DNA of 55,076 nucleotides from TH5896 sp049578985 (GCA_049578985.1 JBAUMZ010000045.1:1-55076); one strand, 5' to 3'; shown: positions 37,693-47,191, numbered from the stretch's first letter. A program made the numbers and translations. The notes: a model not told the origin generated them from the sequence alone.

Positions 37693-38242
37693 AGTTTCAG
37701 GTACGATGAACAACGTCCCCGAAATTTCCAATAGCGCCGGTTCCGGAATTATGTTCAGTAGGAGCCAAGAATTATGTTCATAACGAAGAACAGTGCATTT
37801 TTGGATCACATGATAACAAGATTCACGATAATACAGTTGGTAATTGTGGAAATGGTAATATTTGAAAGGAAGTTTCCCAACAGCTCAGTAACAATACGAT
37901 TCAAAAAGTAAATGGATAGTCAATATTGTTGAATGATGGAGCGTTTGATATTTCAGGGTATTCCAATACGATTGTCACTCCATATACCGAAGAGGAGACC
38001 ATAAACAATTAGGACTAGGAAACAAACATGTTCGAAGTTAACGATATAATTCAGTCTCCTTCTTCTCCTTCTAATTTATAGACATGCAATTTACGGCAGT
38101 GTTCCATGTCAGGTTTCCTGGCATTTACAGTCGATTCTCAGTTCAGATATTGGGTAGCGCTAAGCTAGTAAATTATCGAGAGACAAGATTACCTGAGAAT
38201 CCGTAGTAGCTAATAATTTGTATCCTATAATCCTGAATAACT
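37693..38242. other. spacer
   Basis: About 550 bases. I looked for the missing Walker A part of the following helicase fragment and did not find it. Nothing recognised. Confidence 0.4.
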
Positions 38243-39211
38243 TTGAACTCAACATTGCATGGAGATTTTCCATTTATGGACTGGCTAGCGTGCCCGTATT
38301 TTGAGCAATTAAATATTGCTTTAAGTGCTAGTCATTCTATATTCAACTATTCTAATTTTTTGGCACTTCTTCCAAACAAGAAGAATCTCACTTCAAGAGA
38401 ACTACTTGTATTAGATGAAGGACACTTGCTAGAGACAGAACTTGTAAAGTTCAGAGGATTAGTAATTACAAAGAGAAGATGGAAAAGATACATTTCTAAC
38501 TTAAAACTCATCGACTTTGGTTTCGATGATATCAAGAGATGGATTGATTTCTTGATAGAACTTGAAACAAAATTGCTTAATCTGCTTGGTAATGGATCAG
38601 TAGCAGAATCCCTGGCCATTGAACGTAAGGTCAAATATGCCTCGTCTGGTACCAACATAAAGAGACCAAATGTAAACAGTAAAATCGTATCTTCATCAGA
38701 TTTATTTGAAAGTGATGAACAAATTTCTGAACAATATGAAGATCTTTCTGTTCATGGGAACAAGACACTAACAGATGAGGTCGCTGCCGATGCAATTCGA
38801 GATATCGAGAGACTAACACGCACGATAAATAATATCATATCAGATCCAGAAAATTGGATAGGATCAGATGTAATAAGAGAGAACTATGAGGTGGCAAAAG
38901 TTGAATTCAAACCATTAGATGTATCAAAGTATTGCAGGGCTATATTTGACAGGAGCTCAAAAACAATCATTATGAGTGCTACACTACTAAATTATAAGAC
39001 CTTTTGTAGAAATATTGGGTTATCCTCTGATAATGATGAAGTAAAGTTCATACAGGTTCCATCAGACTTTCCAGTAGAAAGTAGACCCACATATCCCATG
39101 AATGTGGCTCATCTCAAGGAGAGTATTAGGAGGAAATGTTGTTCTCAAAGGGAACCTACCATCAATGAAATTGCTAATAGTTGGTTAATCTTATTAGAGA
39201 TGATAAGGTAA
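38243..39211 (+). pseudogene. Rad3/XPD-DinG-like helicase, truncated at both ends
   Basis: 322 open codons, without a proper start (TTG). CPYFEQLNIALSASHS and NYSNFLALLP resemble the region after motif I of XPD-type helicases, followed by LLVLDEGHLLE (DEAH-like box) and IIMSATLLNYKTF. The part with the ATP-binding loop is absent upstream, and the C-terminal motor domain is absent after QREPTINEIANSW. Therefore an inactive middle fragment, though with no internal stop, so the loss may be recent. Confidence 0.75.
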
Positions 39212-39276
39212 TGCATGACACTCTAACATTCTAACATGACACTCTAACATTCTAACTCTGATAAGGTAATGCATGA
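39201..39276 (+). repeat. nested direct repeats at the broken end of the helicase
   Basis: TGATAAGGTAATGCATGA occurs at 39201-39218 and 39259-39276. Between them is a 21-bp tandem pair starting CATGACACTCTAACATT (39214-39234 and 39235-39255). This marks the point where the helicase reading frame ends. Confidence 0.8.
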
Positions 39277-39912
39277 TAAGCAGTTTACATCTAGAATATT
39301 CAGACATTTCCTTGTACACAGGTTAAGTACATCCATCATGCATAGAAGGACTAAGCAGCAAAGTGTAACCCATGTGAGTAGTCAAAGATGTAACCTATCT
39401 AGGTAAGTACAACAATTAATAGACGGTTGGACAGCTCACCCATACTCAACTAGTTTCCTAGCCAATACCATTATCGTGATAGAATCATAGATTGTGTGAA
39501 GGAACTATACGAGTAGAATATAACTTTCCATCTGTGCTGTTGAAAGCTATCCGTCTCAGACTTAAAGTGACTGCAATGTATTGTAAGTATATTTCTGTGC
39601 TGCAATGTTTGCATGATCTAGTTTTGTCTTTATCTGAACATGATGCAGGCAAATATGGTTTCCGCTCGGCAATATCGTCACATCTTGCATTGGATGATAA
39701 ATTCATGGGCATTCTTCATAGAGTCGAAAGAGTTTCCTATGAATGCTAAACATATTAAAAGATCTTATTCCCAGAGAAATCGGGGATGAGGCGGAGACAT
39801 GGAACATCACAAGATTGGTTTATCGGTTCTTTTGTCTTAAAATTGGAAACGTATTTTAAGTGTTTAATGCAACGCCAATATATTAATTGAACAACAATAT
39901 GGTGATTGTTAG
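39277..39912. other. spacer with a weak ORF
   Basis: A plus-strand ORF at 39492-39749 (85 codons) is not recognised and overlaps an antisense ORF of similar length. Probably decayed sequence. Confidence 0.3.
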
Positions 39913-40656
39913 ATGTTACAAACACAGATAGGAAAAGCGGTTCTCAATTTTGGCTTGATTGTAATTGACATGCAGAACGGTTTCGTTAGTAAAGGTGGAT
40001 CATATGACAGACTGGGAATGAATATATAAAACTATCGAAAAATAATACCAAAGGTTCAGGAGCTGATTAGTTTCTGTAGAAACGAGGACATTCCCATATT
40101 TTATACCCAGGCAGTACGTGAGCCCAGTGGAATCGATCTGTTACTAAATGTGCATCGTGTCATGCCAAAGACAAGAGAAGAGAGGCTAGAAAAGATCCCC
40201 ATCTGTGTAAGAGGCACATGGGATGCAAAAATAATAGATGAGATCAAGCCCGAAGCCAGAGATCATATTATACTAAAAAGACGTGATTCAGCCTTCCAAG
40301 ATACCGAATTAAGAGTATGGTTAAGAAGTGTGGGAATAAACACACTTATCTTCTGTGGTGTGGACACGTCAATCTGCGTGGAGACATCATTGAGGGATGC
40401 ATTCAATCAAGAGTATGACATAATTCTAGTCTCAGATGCTACCGCGTCAGGAATAAAAAAACATTATGACACCACGCTGGAAAGAGTCAGAGACTACTAT
40501 GGTATTGTGACTCACCTTAACGAATTCGAAGAAATTATAAAAATATTGGAACAAATCAATAGCGGAGACATCCAGTACAAGCCAGCATCTAATGAGCGTA
40601 TTAGTGAATTTCTAGAGAAACATAATCTAATCGATATGAGTAAAGTAGAATGGTGA
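39913..40656 (+). pseudogene. isochorismatase-family hydrolase with one internal stop
   Basis: The frame from the ATG at 39913 to the stop at 40656 is continuous except for one TAA at 40027-40029. The catalytic triad residues are all present: Asp in LIVIDMQNGF, Lys in IILKRRDSAF and Cys in GVDTSICVET. The protein would have 247 residues, slightly long, with a helical tail after residue 205. A single base change (for example AAA to TAA) would explain the break. Downstream ATG at 40150 starts after the catalytic Asp, so the remaining ORF is inactive. Confidence 0.85.
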
Positions 40657-40707
40657 CACAAGGGCGCTACCAAACTTGCAAATCTGAGTCGGCTTCTACC
40701 ATACACT

Positions 40708-40723
40708 AGATATCTAGATATCT
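40708..40723. terminator. 16-bp perfect palindrome between convergent genes
   Basis: AGATATCTAGATATCT is its own complement and lies between the isochorismatase pseudogene and the convergent transporter gene. It may be a bidirectional end signal or a binding site; its role is inferred from position only. Confidence 0.35.
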
Positions 40724-40835
40724 GATATCTATTTGTATCGGACCTAGATAGGGGTGTTTGAATTATGAGTTTCTAGTCTTTTATTCCGTTACTAATCGGA
40801 AGGAAAAGGAAAGGATCCATGCGATTCACTCAACA

Positions 40836-42491
40836 TTAACTATTTGTTTCTGTATGCACTACTACTCTAGTTGCTTCTGTAATATTAATTATCATATTTT
40901 GAACTTTGGTAGCAATTTTGTGTGCGGCCTCCAATGTAAGTGAAGTAGCCACGCTTCCACTTTTTGAAGTAAGACAGATTGTCAATGTTATATGCTGTCC
41001 TTCAGTTACATCATCAAATACGCGAATATCCTTGAAATCTAGTACTTCTTCAATAGATTGCATTACTTCTTTTATTTTCATAAGGAGCTCCGGGTCTACC
41101 CTTTTCTCAGTCCCTGCCATTCTTAGATCTTCTACTGAAGATTCAATCTCAATATGGGTAGTTACGTCCTCTATCTGTGGAACTTCTTTTTTTAACTTCT
41201 CTTCAAATGAGTCTACGATAGAGTGAGCGGTATTGAGATCAAGACTCGGCCTCATCTGTACATCCATATACAGATGAAGTAGAGGTTCATTAGTAACGTA
41301 TTGAGACTTTTTCTCCTCTAAATTTAACGTAGCATCATAGGATCGCTTTTGAGGAGAATCTAGTGGGGAACCAGCCAAAGCCGAAAGGGGAGAGGATATC
41401 CTTGATACGTGTAATGAGTGAACATTTCTTATGCCTTCTGTTTCGGCAGCAATTAATCTAATCTTATCAAAAATAGTTTCATTCGCAGATTCTGTTGCAT
41501 CTACGTGTACCAAAACCTTGGAACTAGGCAAGATATGTTCTATTTTTTGTTCTACAGAAGTTGCTACTTTGTGAGCTCTGTCATGAGTAAAAGTTCTGGG
41601 AACTTCAATATGCATTTCAACTAAAGTTTCGGATCCAATATTTCTAATTCGAATGTTGTGTGGTCTGGTCACACCTTCTAAATCTGACACTGCTTGAATG
41701 ACTTCCCAGTATATACCCTTAGGCGCTTTGTCCAATAACACACCTAACGTTCTTCTTCCTAATCCAAGTGACGCATATAAGATTACGGCTGCTACCCCAA
41801 GAGCAGCATACGCATCAGCATCAGGAATATCAAACAAGAGTACTATGAGTAGCCCAACAACGACTATAGCAGAAGAGAACATGTCTGCTCTAAAATGGAG
41901 TCCATCAGCTTCAAGTGCTTGACTATCAAATTTTCTCGCGGCCCTATACAAGGCTCTTGATCTTCCATAATCAATCCCTATCGACACAAACATAATCAAA
42001 ATGGAAAATATACTGATCTCAGGTCTAATATTTTCAAAAAATATTCTATTCATCGCCTCATAAGTTACCCAACTTGCGACTACTAGCAAAAGAACTATTT
42101 GAGCCAAAGATGATAAACTTTCAAATTTTCCATAACCATAGGTATATGATAGATCGGATGGCCTTAACACCATACATATAGCATAAAGTGTCACTAGAGC
42201 TGCTATGAGATCCAGACCTGAATTCATGCCTTCCGAAAAGATGCCAAGACTATTTGTTAAAGCACCAATAGAAAATTTTAGTATCATTAATCCACAAGAG
42301 GCAATAACTGAAATTATAACTACCTTAATCTTTTCTTGGTGGACAGACTTAATTTTTCCCTCCACTTCTCTTTCATATTCTGCTCTCCTTGAATTGGTCA
42401 TTCCATCAGATGAATTGGTCATTCCATCAGATGAATGCAGGCATTCATAATTACGATGGTAATGGTCAGCCTTCCTGTTTACCACTGACAT
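40836..42491 (-). CDS. cation diffusion facilitator with extended C-terminus
   Basis: 551 residues, much longer than typical CDF transporters (about 300). Six membrane helices lie between about 55 and 250. The transport site is N90-x-x-x-D94 in helix 2 (FSEGMNSGLD) and H199-x-x-x-D203 in helix 5 (LHFRAD); helix 2 usually has D or H in the first place, so metal choice may differ. The cytoplasmic tail holds three ferredoxin-like ZT-dimer-type modules (starting near TFTHDRAHKVATSVE, LNTAHSIVDSFEEK and TLEAAHKIATKVQN) rather than one. The N-terminus carries a duplicated SDGMTNS heptapeptide from a 21-bp DNA duplication. Confidence 0.85.
   Translation of the reverse strand: MSVVNRKADHYHRNYECLHSSDGMTNSSDGMTNSRRAEYEREVEGKIKSVHQEKIKVVIISVIASCGLMILKFSIGALTNSLGIFSEGMNSGLDLIAALVTLYAICMVLRPSDLSYTYGYGKFESLSSLAQIVLLLVVASWVTYEAMNRIFFENIRPEISIFSILIMFVSIGIDYGRSRALYRAARKFDSQALEADGLHFRADMFSSAIVVVGLLIVLLFDIPDADAYAALGVAAVILYASLGLGRRTLGVLLDKAPKGIYWEVIQAVSDLEGVTRPHNIRIRNIGSETLVEMHIEVPRTFTHDRAHKVATSVEQKIEHILPSSKVLVHVDATESANETIFDKIRLIAAETEGIRNVHSLHVSRISSPLSALAGSPLDSPQKRSYDATLNLEEKKSQYVTNEPLLHLYMDVQMRPSLDLNTAHSIVDSFEEKLKKEVPQIEDVTTHIEIESSVEDLRMAGTEKRVDPELLMKIKEVMQSIEEVLDFKDIRVFDDVTEGQHITLTICLTSKSGSVATSLTLEAAHKIATKVQNMIINITEATRVVVHTETNS
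42391..42432. repeat. 21-bp in-frame tandem duplication in the CDF gene
   Basis: GAATTGGTCATTCCATCAGA plus one base, twice in tandem, giving a repeated seven-residue unit near the N-terminus of the transporter. Confidence 0.85.
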
Positions 42492-42493
42492 AA

Positions 42494-42782
42494 ACGATCA
42501 TTGAATTTGGGATATATACTTATGTAATAGACGTAGCTAACTTCGTTAATCGTCTTAACAAAAAATGTACTAACCTAAATAGAAGAAATGGAGGAGAATT
42601 GAGTACATGATTGCTAATACTTTTGTCGAGCGAAAATGAGAGATGCCCATGCAATAATACAACGATCAGTGTTCTGCCTTTTGCAGCTCTAGCAACTTAT
42701 CTCAAGTCAATTCCATCATACTTGTTAATTCCAAGTATAGTAGATGTAGATATCCCTCCAAAAATAGTATACATAAGTCATT
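42494..42782. other. spacer, inferred displaced upstream region of the tautomerase gene
   Basis: A 64-codon plus ORF (42611-42805) runs into the 107-bp element and is not recognised. If the 10-kb interval is inverted in silico, this sequence joins the region upstream of the tautomerase gene at a single TA. Confidence 0.4.
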
Positions 42783-42893
42783 TACGGAATTCAGAAAGAG
42801 GCTAGGACAGTACTTCAGAACCAAGCATTTCAATCTGAATATGAGGAATTATCTTACTAGGAATATGTCAGGGGACTTATCTTAATTGGTCTA
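42783..42893 (+). mobile_element. 107-bp IS630-derived miniature element, copy 2
   Basis: Core 42785-42891 flanked by TA on both sides; 104 of 107 bases match copy 1 (32525-32631, inverted). The three differences are all amino-acid changing in the transposase-tail frame, so the short frame is not under selection. The right flank, GGATAGATAGCAAG, is the continuation of the histidine kinase whose first half abuts copy 1. Confidence 0.75.
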
Positions 42894-43435
42894 GGATAGA
42901 TAGCAAGATCCTAAAGTTAAACGAGGATTCATAGCTAGCAATTGATATCATTAGTATCATGGAAGCAGTAGTAAGTGCTTATAGAAACGAAATGGGAAAT
43001 AGTCACCGAGAAATTAAACTGATTTGGAATAAAGAAAGCTAATCTCAGTAATTCAGGCGACATCAGATAACTATGTTGAGTTAAGAGGTGATCAGAGCAG
43101 ACTAGTTCAGGTCATATCAAACCTTATCAGTAATGCTATCAAGTTCACTGAAGATAAATGTATGAAAACGATCGATGTCGAAGCTGATTTTCAGAAGTTT
43201 TTATAATAAAAATAGTAGATAATGGGAGGAGATAGATCCAGAAATATATCCAAAGTTATTCTCGAAATTTTCGACCAAATCCAATCATGGAACTGGACTT
43301 GGACTATATCTTTGCAAGAATCTTGTAGCAGCACATGGGGGAAGTATATGGGGTGAAAATAATAAACAAGGCAAAGGTGTTTTAGTTTACCATTGTACAG
43401 CATCAACAACAGACCCAGTTCCGAAAATCTTGTAA
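42894..43435 (+). pseudogene. histidine kinase fragment, ATPase part
   Basis: Pieces in several frames: RIDSKILKLNE, a stop, IISIMEAVVSAYRNEMG, HREIKLIW, a break, then VELRGDQSRLVQVISNLISN (N box), FTEDK, IKIVDNGEEIDPEIYPKLF (G1 box, degenerate), FSTKSNHGTGLGLYLCKNLV (G2 box) and AAHGGSIWGEN, ending at 43435. It is the ATP-binding domain that the fragment at 32634-32930 lacks. Confidence 0.8.
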
Positions 43436-43599
43436 ATGCGTAATTACAGACACTTAAACTCAATCTTATCACTGTTATCTAAATCTTATCAGAATTACTC
43501 TCGAATGAATTGATTGGCCGGCACGCACTGAAAAGCTAGCCTAGGGATGAGGAAAATAGTAATAAGTAGCGCCAGTTATCTCTACGATTACATGATAAT

Positions 43600-44697
43600 A
43601 TGACTAACTCCGGAGAGCCACCAGTGGATAGCGATATTGACAAAAAAAACTATATACATAGGCAAGTAGAGCAACAGCTACAAACCATTCTGAATTTGTT
43701 TAACTCTGGAATCCCATCAGAAACGATAGCAGATCAAGTTGATATAGATAAGGATGAAGTCGATCAATTAATACAAGATATAAAAAAACAGGAAGAAAGG
43801 AAACGCATCTTATTGGAAGAACAAGTTTCTAATAACCCTTCGCTAGGTTCTACATTTTATCTCGATGCAGTAGTAGACATTGAGCAAGCAATCAAGAATG
43901 CCGAAACAAGAATTTGGAAAGCTCTGAAATCCGAACCCGAATTTACAATTTCAACAGAAGAAACTAAAGGCATACTGAAAAAACTAGCGAAGTCTAAGGT
44001 CCCAATGGTAATTTTGCACGTAGATTTAGTCGGCTCTACAAGGCTTTCAATGAGTGTTCCTTTAGATAGACTAACAACAATAATGCAAGCCTTTACACAT
44101 GAAATGTCAATATTAGTAAATATGTACGGTGGATATGTCTTAAAGTATATTGGAGATGCAGTAATAGGTTTTTTTGTTCCAGGTGGGACGTTGCATTCTG
44201 AAAATAACTACAATTCGTTGCATTCTGAAAATAGTTCCTCCTTGGACAATCTAGAGATGAGTGAAGACAATTACTTCCTTTCATGTATTAACGCAATAGA
44301 TTGCGGAAGATCAATGGTGAGAATCATTCTACGTGGAATAAATCCCATACTTAACCAATTTGATTATCCCGAATTAGGTGTTCGAATAGGGATCGATCTG
44401 GGAGAAACCGCGATAATACAATACGGTTTTGATATCCACAAGTGTGATCATGATAAGTTAGTCAAGGAACCACATTACGATATCTTGGGTCATACGATAA
44501 ACATGACAGTAAAAATGACTTCTCTTGCCAGTCCAAACAGAATAGTTATTGGTCAATCGCTCTATAGAAAACTGAATGATAAGAAACAACGTTCGAAATT
44601 TAAGATATTGAAAGTAAGACCTAACTCATGGACTTACGTGGATGAAAGTAGTGGAAAAATGTATGGTCTATTTACTGATATTAGCACTGTAAAATAG
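43600..44697 (+). CDS. class III nucleotide (adenylate/guanylate) cyclase
   Basis: 365 residues, soluble. Residues 20-70 contain a helix-turn-helix-like segment (SGIPSETIADQVDIDKDEVDQ). The cyclase domain (130-345) has the two metal aspartates D142 (HVDLVGST) and D186 (YIGDAVIGF). The transition-state pair is N301 (GHTINM) with K305 where arginine is usual, which may lower activity. An inserted loop after 195 holds a duplicated LHSEN unit. It would make cAMP or cGMP; a possible, unproven receiver is the cNMP-binding-like kinase at 14656. Confidence 0.8.
   Translation: MTNSGEPPVDSDIDKKNYIHRQVEQQLQTILNLFNSGIPSETIADQVDIDKDEVDQLIQDIKKQEERKRILLEEQVSNNPSLGSTFYLDAVVDIEQAIKNAETRIWKALKSEPEFTISTEETKGILKKLAKSKVPMVILHVDLVGSTRLSMSVPLDRLTTIMQAFTHEMSILVNMYGGYVLKYIGDAVIGFFVPGGTLHSENNYNSLHSENSSSLDNLEMSEDNYFLSCINAIDCGRSMVRIILRGINPILNQFDYPELGVRIGIDLGETAIIQYGFDIHKCDHDKLVKEPHYDILGHTINMTVKMTSLASPNRIVIGQSLYRKLNDKKQRSKFKILKVRPNSWTYVDESSGKMYGLFTDISTVK
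44191..44234 (+). repeat. short direct repeat in the cyclase insertion loop
   Basis: TTGCATTCTGAAAATA occurs twice, 27 bases apart and in frame, giving LHSEN twice in a loop between catalytic strands. Confidence 0.8.
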
Positions 44698-44989
44698 AGA
44701 ATTTAATCCCCTTGAAACTTGAAGAGGAGGAGCCTGCCTGTTAGCGCTAGTGATAATTTATGAAATATCATTAAGAGTATTTTTATTATATTAAGTCTTG
44801 CATTCTGTGATTGTGGTAGACAAATGCGACATTTGCATTCAGTCCTCGGTAAATAATGCTTCCTCTATAGGTACAAAGTTAGATCCAAAGACAATATGAC
44901 TAATTCCCATCTTTTCAATTCTTTGTATTTTCCATTCACTAATCTGTATTTTGAAATTAAAAAAAATCTGTCAAGAATAATCTGAATGT
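44698..44989. other. spacer
   Basis: Nothing recognised. Confidence 0.4.
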
Positions 44990-45217
44990 TTAATTTTCGA
45001 TCCTTAGACCTTTGGACTCGACTTCAGAGGCAAACTGTCTACAACCAAGTTCATTATGCGTTCTACTAATATACACAACAGCACTTTTATCATAACCTCT
45101 TGCTCCCCACTTGCATCTACCACATATCCATTCAAAGTATTCCCCATTATCCTTTATGTTCATATTTTCTCCGCCGGAATTCTCCTCTCCAGTCTCTTCC
45201 CAGTTACTTTCAACCAT
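44990..45217 (-). CDS. small cysteine-containing hypothetical protein
   Basis: 75 residues from the ATG at 45217 (a TTG lies nine codons earlier). The acidic N-terminus is followed by FEWICGRCKWGARGYDKSA and a later HNELGC, three cysteines and a histidine suited to bind one zinc. Unrecognised. Confidence 0.5.
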   Translation of the reverse strand: MVESNWEETGEENSGGENMNIKDNGEYFEWICGRCKWGARGYDKSAVVYISRTHNELGCRQFASEVESKGLRIEN

Positions 45218-45735
45218 ATTCGTTTCTCCAGATGTGATAATCAAAATACTCTAGTTTGAATTTATTGGTCTTTCCTAATATCAAGTATAAGTTCCATCGT
45301 ATCCCTCTTTTCAAGTTATTTTTCTAGAATTTAATTACCACTTAATTCAACCAATTTCATGTAGTAAATACATCGTTATCAGTATGTAGCCATGAGAATC
45401 AGTTTTTTTATTTATGTTTATTTCATATCTTCAGATGTTTATAGTAGACGTACACTGTAACGCATTCGGAGATCCTCAATTTAAGAAGCAAAAGTCTCCG
45501 ACGGACTGGGAATGAAAGGGCATGATGTAATGATTACCGCTCCCGAGGAACCAACTAGAAATGTTTGCTAAAGAATAATTCTAGTGTCACCGTAGATAAA
45601 CTGACTAAGGTTTAGAGTAAGGAAAACTTTAGTGATAATAGTCCCATTCTATTACATGACTAAATTTGAGAGGAATTTAAAAAACCAATACTTCAAAATA
45701 TGTAAGCAATTAGGAGTCATTCACCTATTTGCAAA
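45218..45735. other. spacer with a possible hydrolase remnant
   Basis: An ATG at about 45435 opens 26 codons reading MFIVDVHCNAFGDPQF before a stop, reminiscent of the start of a metal-dependent amidohydrolase, but nothing further in frame supports it. Confidence 0.25.
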
Positions 45736-45936
45736 CTAGTTATGAAGGTTCGTTTCAAATAAACTAGGATCCTGAACGTACTCGGTAGCCTGCTGAGTCA
45801 AGTCCTTAACCAGCGGCGTACCTACATCAACGGCCCGATCAAATCCATCAATTATACCTAAGGAAAATGTCTTCCATCCCATACCAACGATTGCAAGGAA
45901 TATTACTACCACCATTAGGACAGTGAATAAACCCAT
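45736..45936 (-). CDS. small single-helix membrane protein
   Basis: 66 residues from the ATG at 45936; the 23 codons upstream are unlikely because a TATA box sits there. A hydrophobic helix (4-22, FTVLMVVVIFLAIVGMGW) is followed by an amphipathic part (SLGIIDGFDRAVDVGTPL) and a polar tail. Similar short proteins are frequent in Nitrososphaerales. Function unknown. Confidence 0.65.
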   Translation of the reverse strand: MGLFTVLMVVVIFLAIVGMGWKTFSLGIIDGFDRAVDVGTPLVKDLTQQATEYVQDPSLFETNLHN

Positions 45937-45961
45937 GTGTACACTAACACTAGTATGGTGG

Positions 45962-45972
45962 CTTATATATAG
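45962..45972 (-). promoter_or_regulatory. TATA box for the small membrane protein gene
   Basis: Minus-strand CTATATATAAG, 26-36 bases before the ATG at 45936. Confidence 0.6.
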
Positions 45973-46171
45973 TCGTGGACTATCTGGAAGGATAGAAAGA
46001 AGCAAAAGGTATTTTGAACCAGGATTTATTCACTGAAGACAACAGTCGGGCTGCAAGAAGGTTCATCGACTTGGTATTAAGAGAGGCTAAAAAGGTAGTA
46101 GATCTTCATTACCTAGTTTTTTAAAGCGATAACAAAACTCGTGTATACTTATATAAAATATCGTGATATCC

Positions 46172-46291
46172 ATGAAACCAATAACATGCTTAGGCCATCA
46201 AAGAATCAAATTCATTGAACATAAATCTTCTATTCCTTGGAGCCAACAGAATTTGATTCGAGTTGCTAAAGTATCTTATTTGCTCATATAA
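46172..46291 (+). CDS. possible 39-residue leaderless protein
   Basis: A TATA box (CTTATATAAAAT, 46148-46159) precedes the ATG by about 15-24 bases. The product is basic with a hydrophobic end. It overlaps the end of the phosphatase gene on the other strand. Unrecognised. Confidence 0.3.
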   Translation: MKPITCLGHQRIKFIEHKSSIPWSQQNLIRVAKVSYLLI

Positions 46292-47191
46292 AAAAGCTCT
46301 TCAGAAAATATGAATTCGTCTTTTATTAAATGTTCGAGAAAGCAAGATAGATTATTGAACTCTATTAGATATTGGCAATCGAGCATTGGAGAAAGTCTCT
46401 TGTCCGAAATTATCCCTACAGATACGGAAGCCTTTCTGAATGCTGGATTGTCGTTCTCCGAATCTCCTAGATATAATATGCCTCCTCTACCCAGTTCATT
46501 ATTTTTAATATTTAGGATATTAGAGACAACAAGATCAAATGCCATACCTTTATCGCAGTATAGTGCATAGATATCCAGAAAAGGATGGGACGTATATGTC
46601 AGAACATATAAGCCAGGTGTCGATACGGACAGCAACGACCTGTACTTTTGGATCATTTTCTTTAAACTTGGTTCAAGTTGATTCTTGTATAACTTCCAGT
46701 CCTTCAAATGTCTATAATCAATTGTAATGCCTGCCAAGAACCGTCTATCGCTGGTAAATTTTCTTTCGACTATTACATTGGCCTTAAATTCCAATTCAAT
46801 GTTCTCCGCTAATTCGGACAGCAAAAATGAGTTAGCCTGTAGTATTTTCTGACTGTTAGGAAGTAGATAGCGTTCTTTGATACAACCCAAGTTATCGCTA
46901 TTATTACTATCCCCTTCAATATCATTTGACACATCATTATGAATTCTAAGAGCAATGGTTTCAATACCCATAATACATGAAAGAACTCTAGCAAATTTTG
47001 CTCTCCTGTGTATAAAATGATAATCTTTACTCGATATAATACAGACTGGAATTCTTTGTGATATTTCCCACAAGGCTCCTACTAACTGCTCCGGTATTGA
47101 ATATGTGTTACTCCTTAATGTATCAGTTGGAGACAACGTTCCATCATAATCAGATAAGATGGCATTTATTCTGGTTTGCGTATTCCTTCAT
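46276..47191 (-). CDS. HAD-family phosphatase (type IIB), start damaged
   Basis: About 303 residues if complete. Motif I ILSDYDGTLSP lies at 47137-47160, upstream of the first usable TTG at 47136; motif IV is ILYLGDSENDNPAF near the end, the type IIB pattern of sugar-phosphate phosphatases such as mannosyl-3-phosphoglycerate or trehalose phosphatases. The ATG at 47191 (MKEYANQ) is one base out of frame with motif I: one extra A around 47170 separates them. Either this is a frameshift, so the gene is inactive, or an unusual start codon is used. The rest of the frame is intact. Confidence 0.7.
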
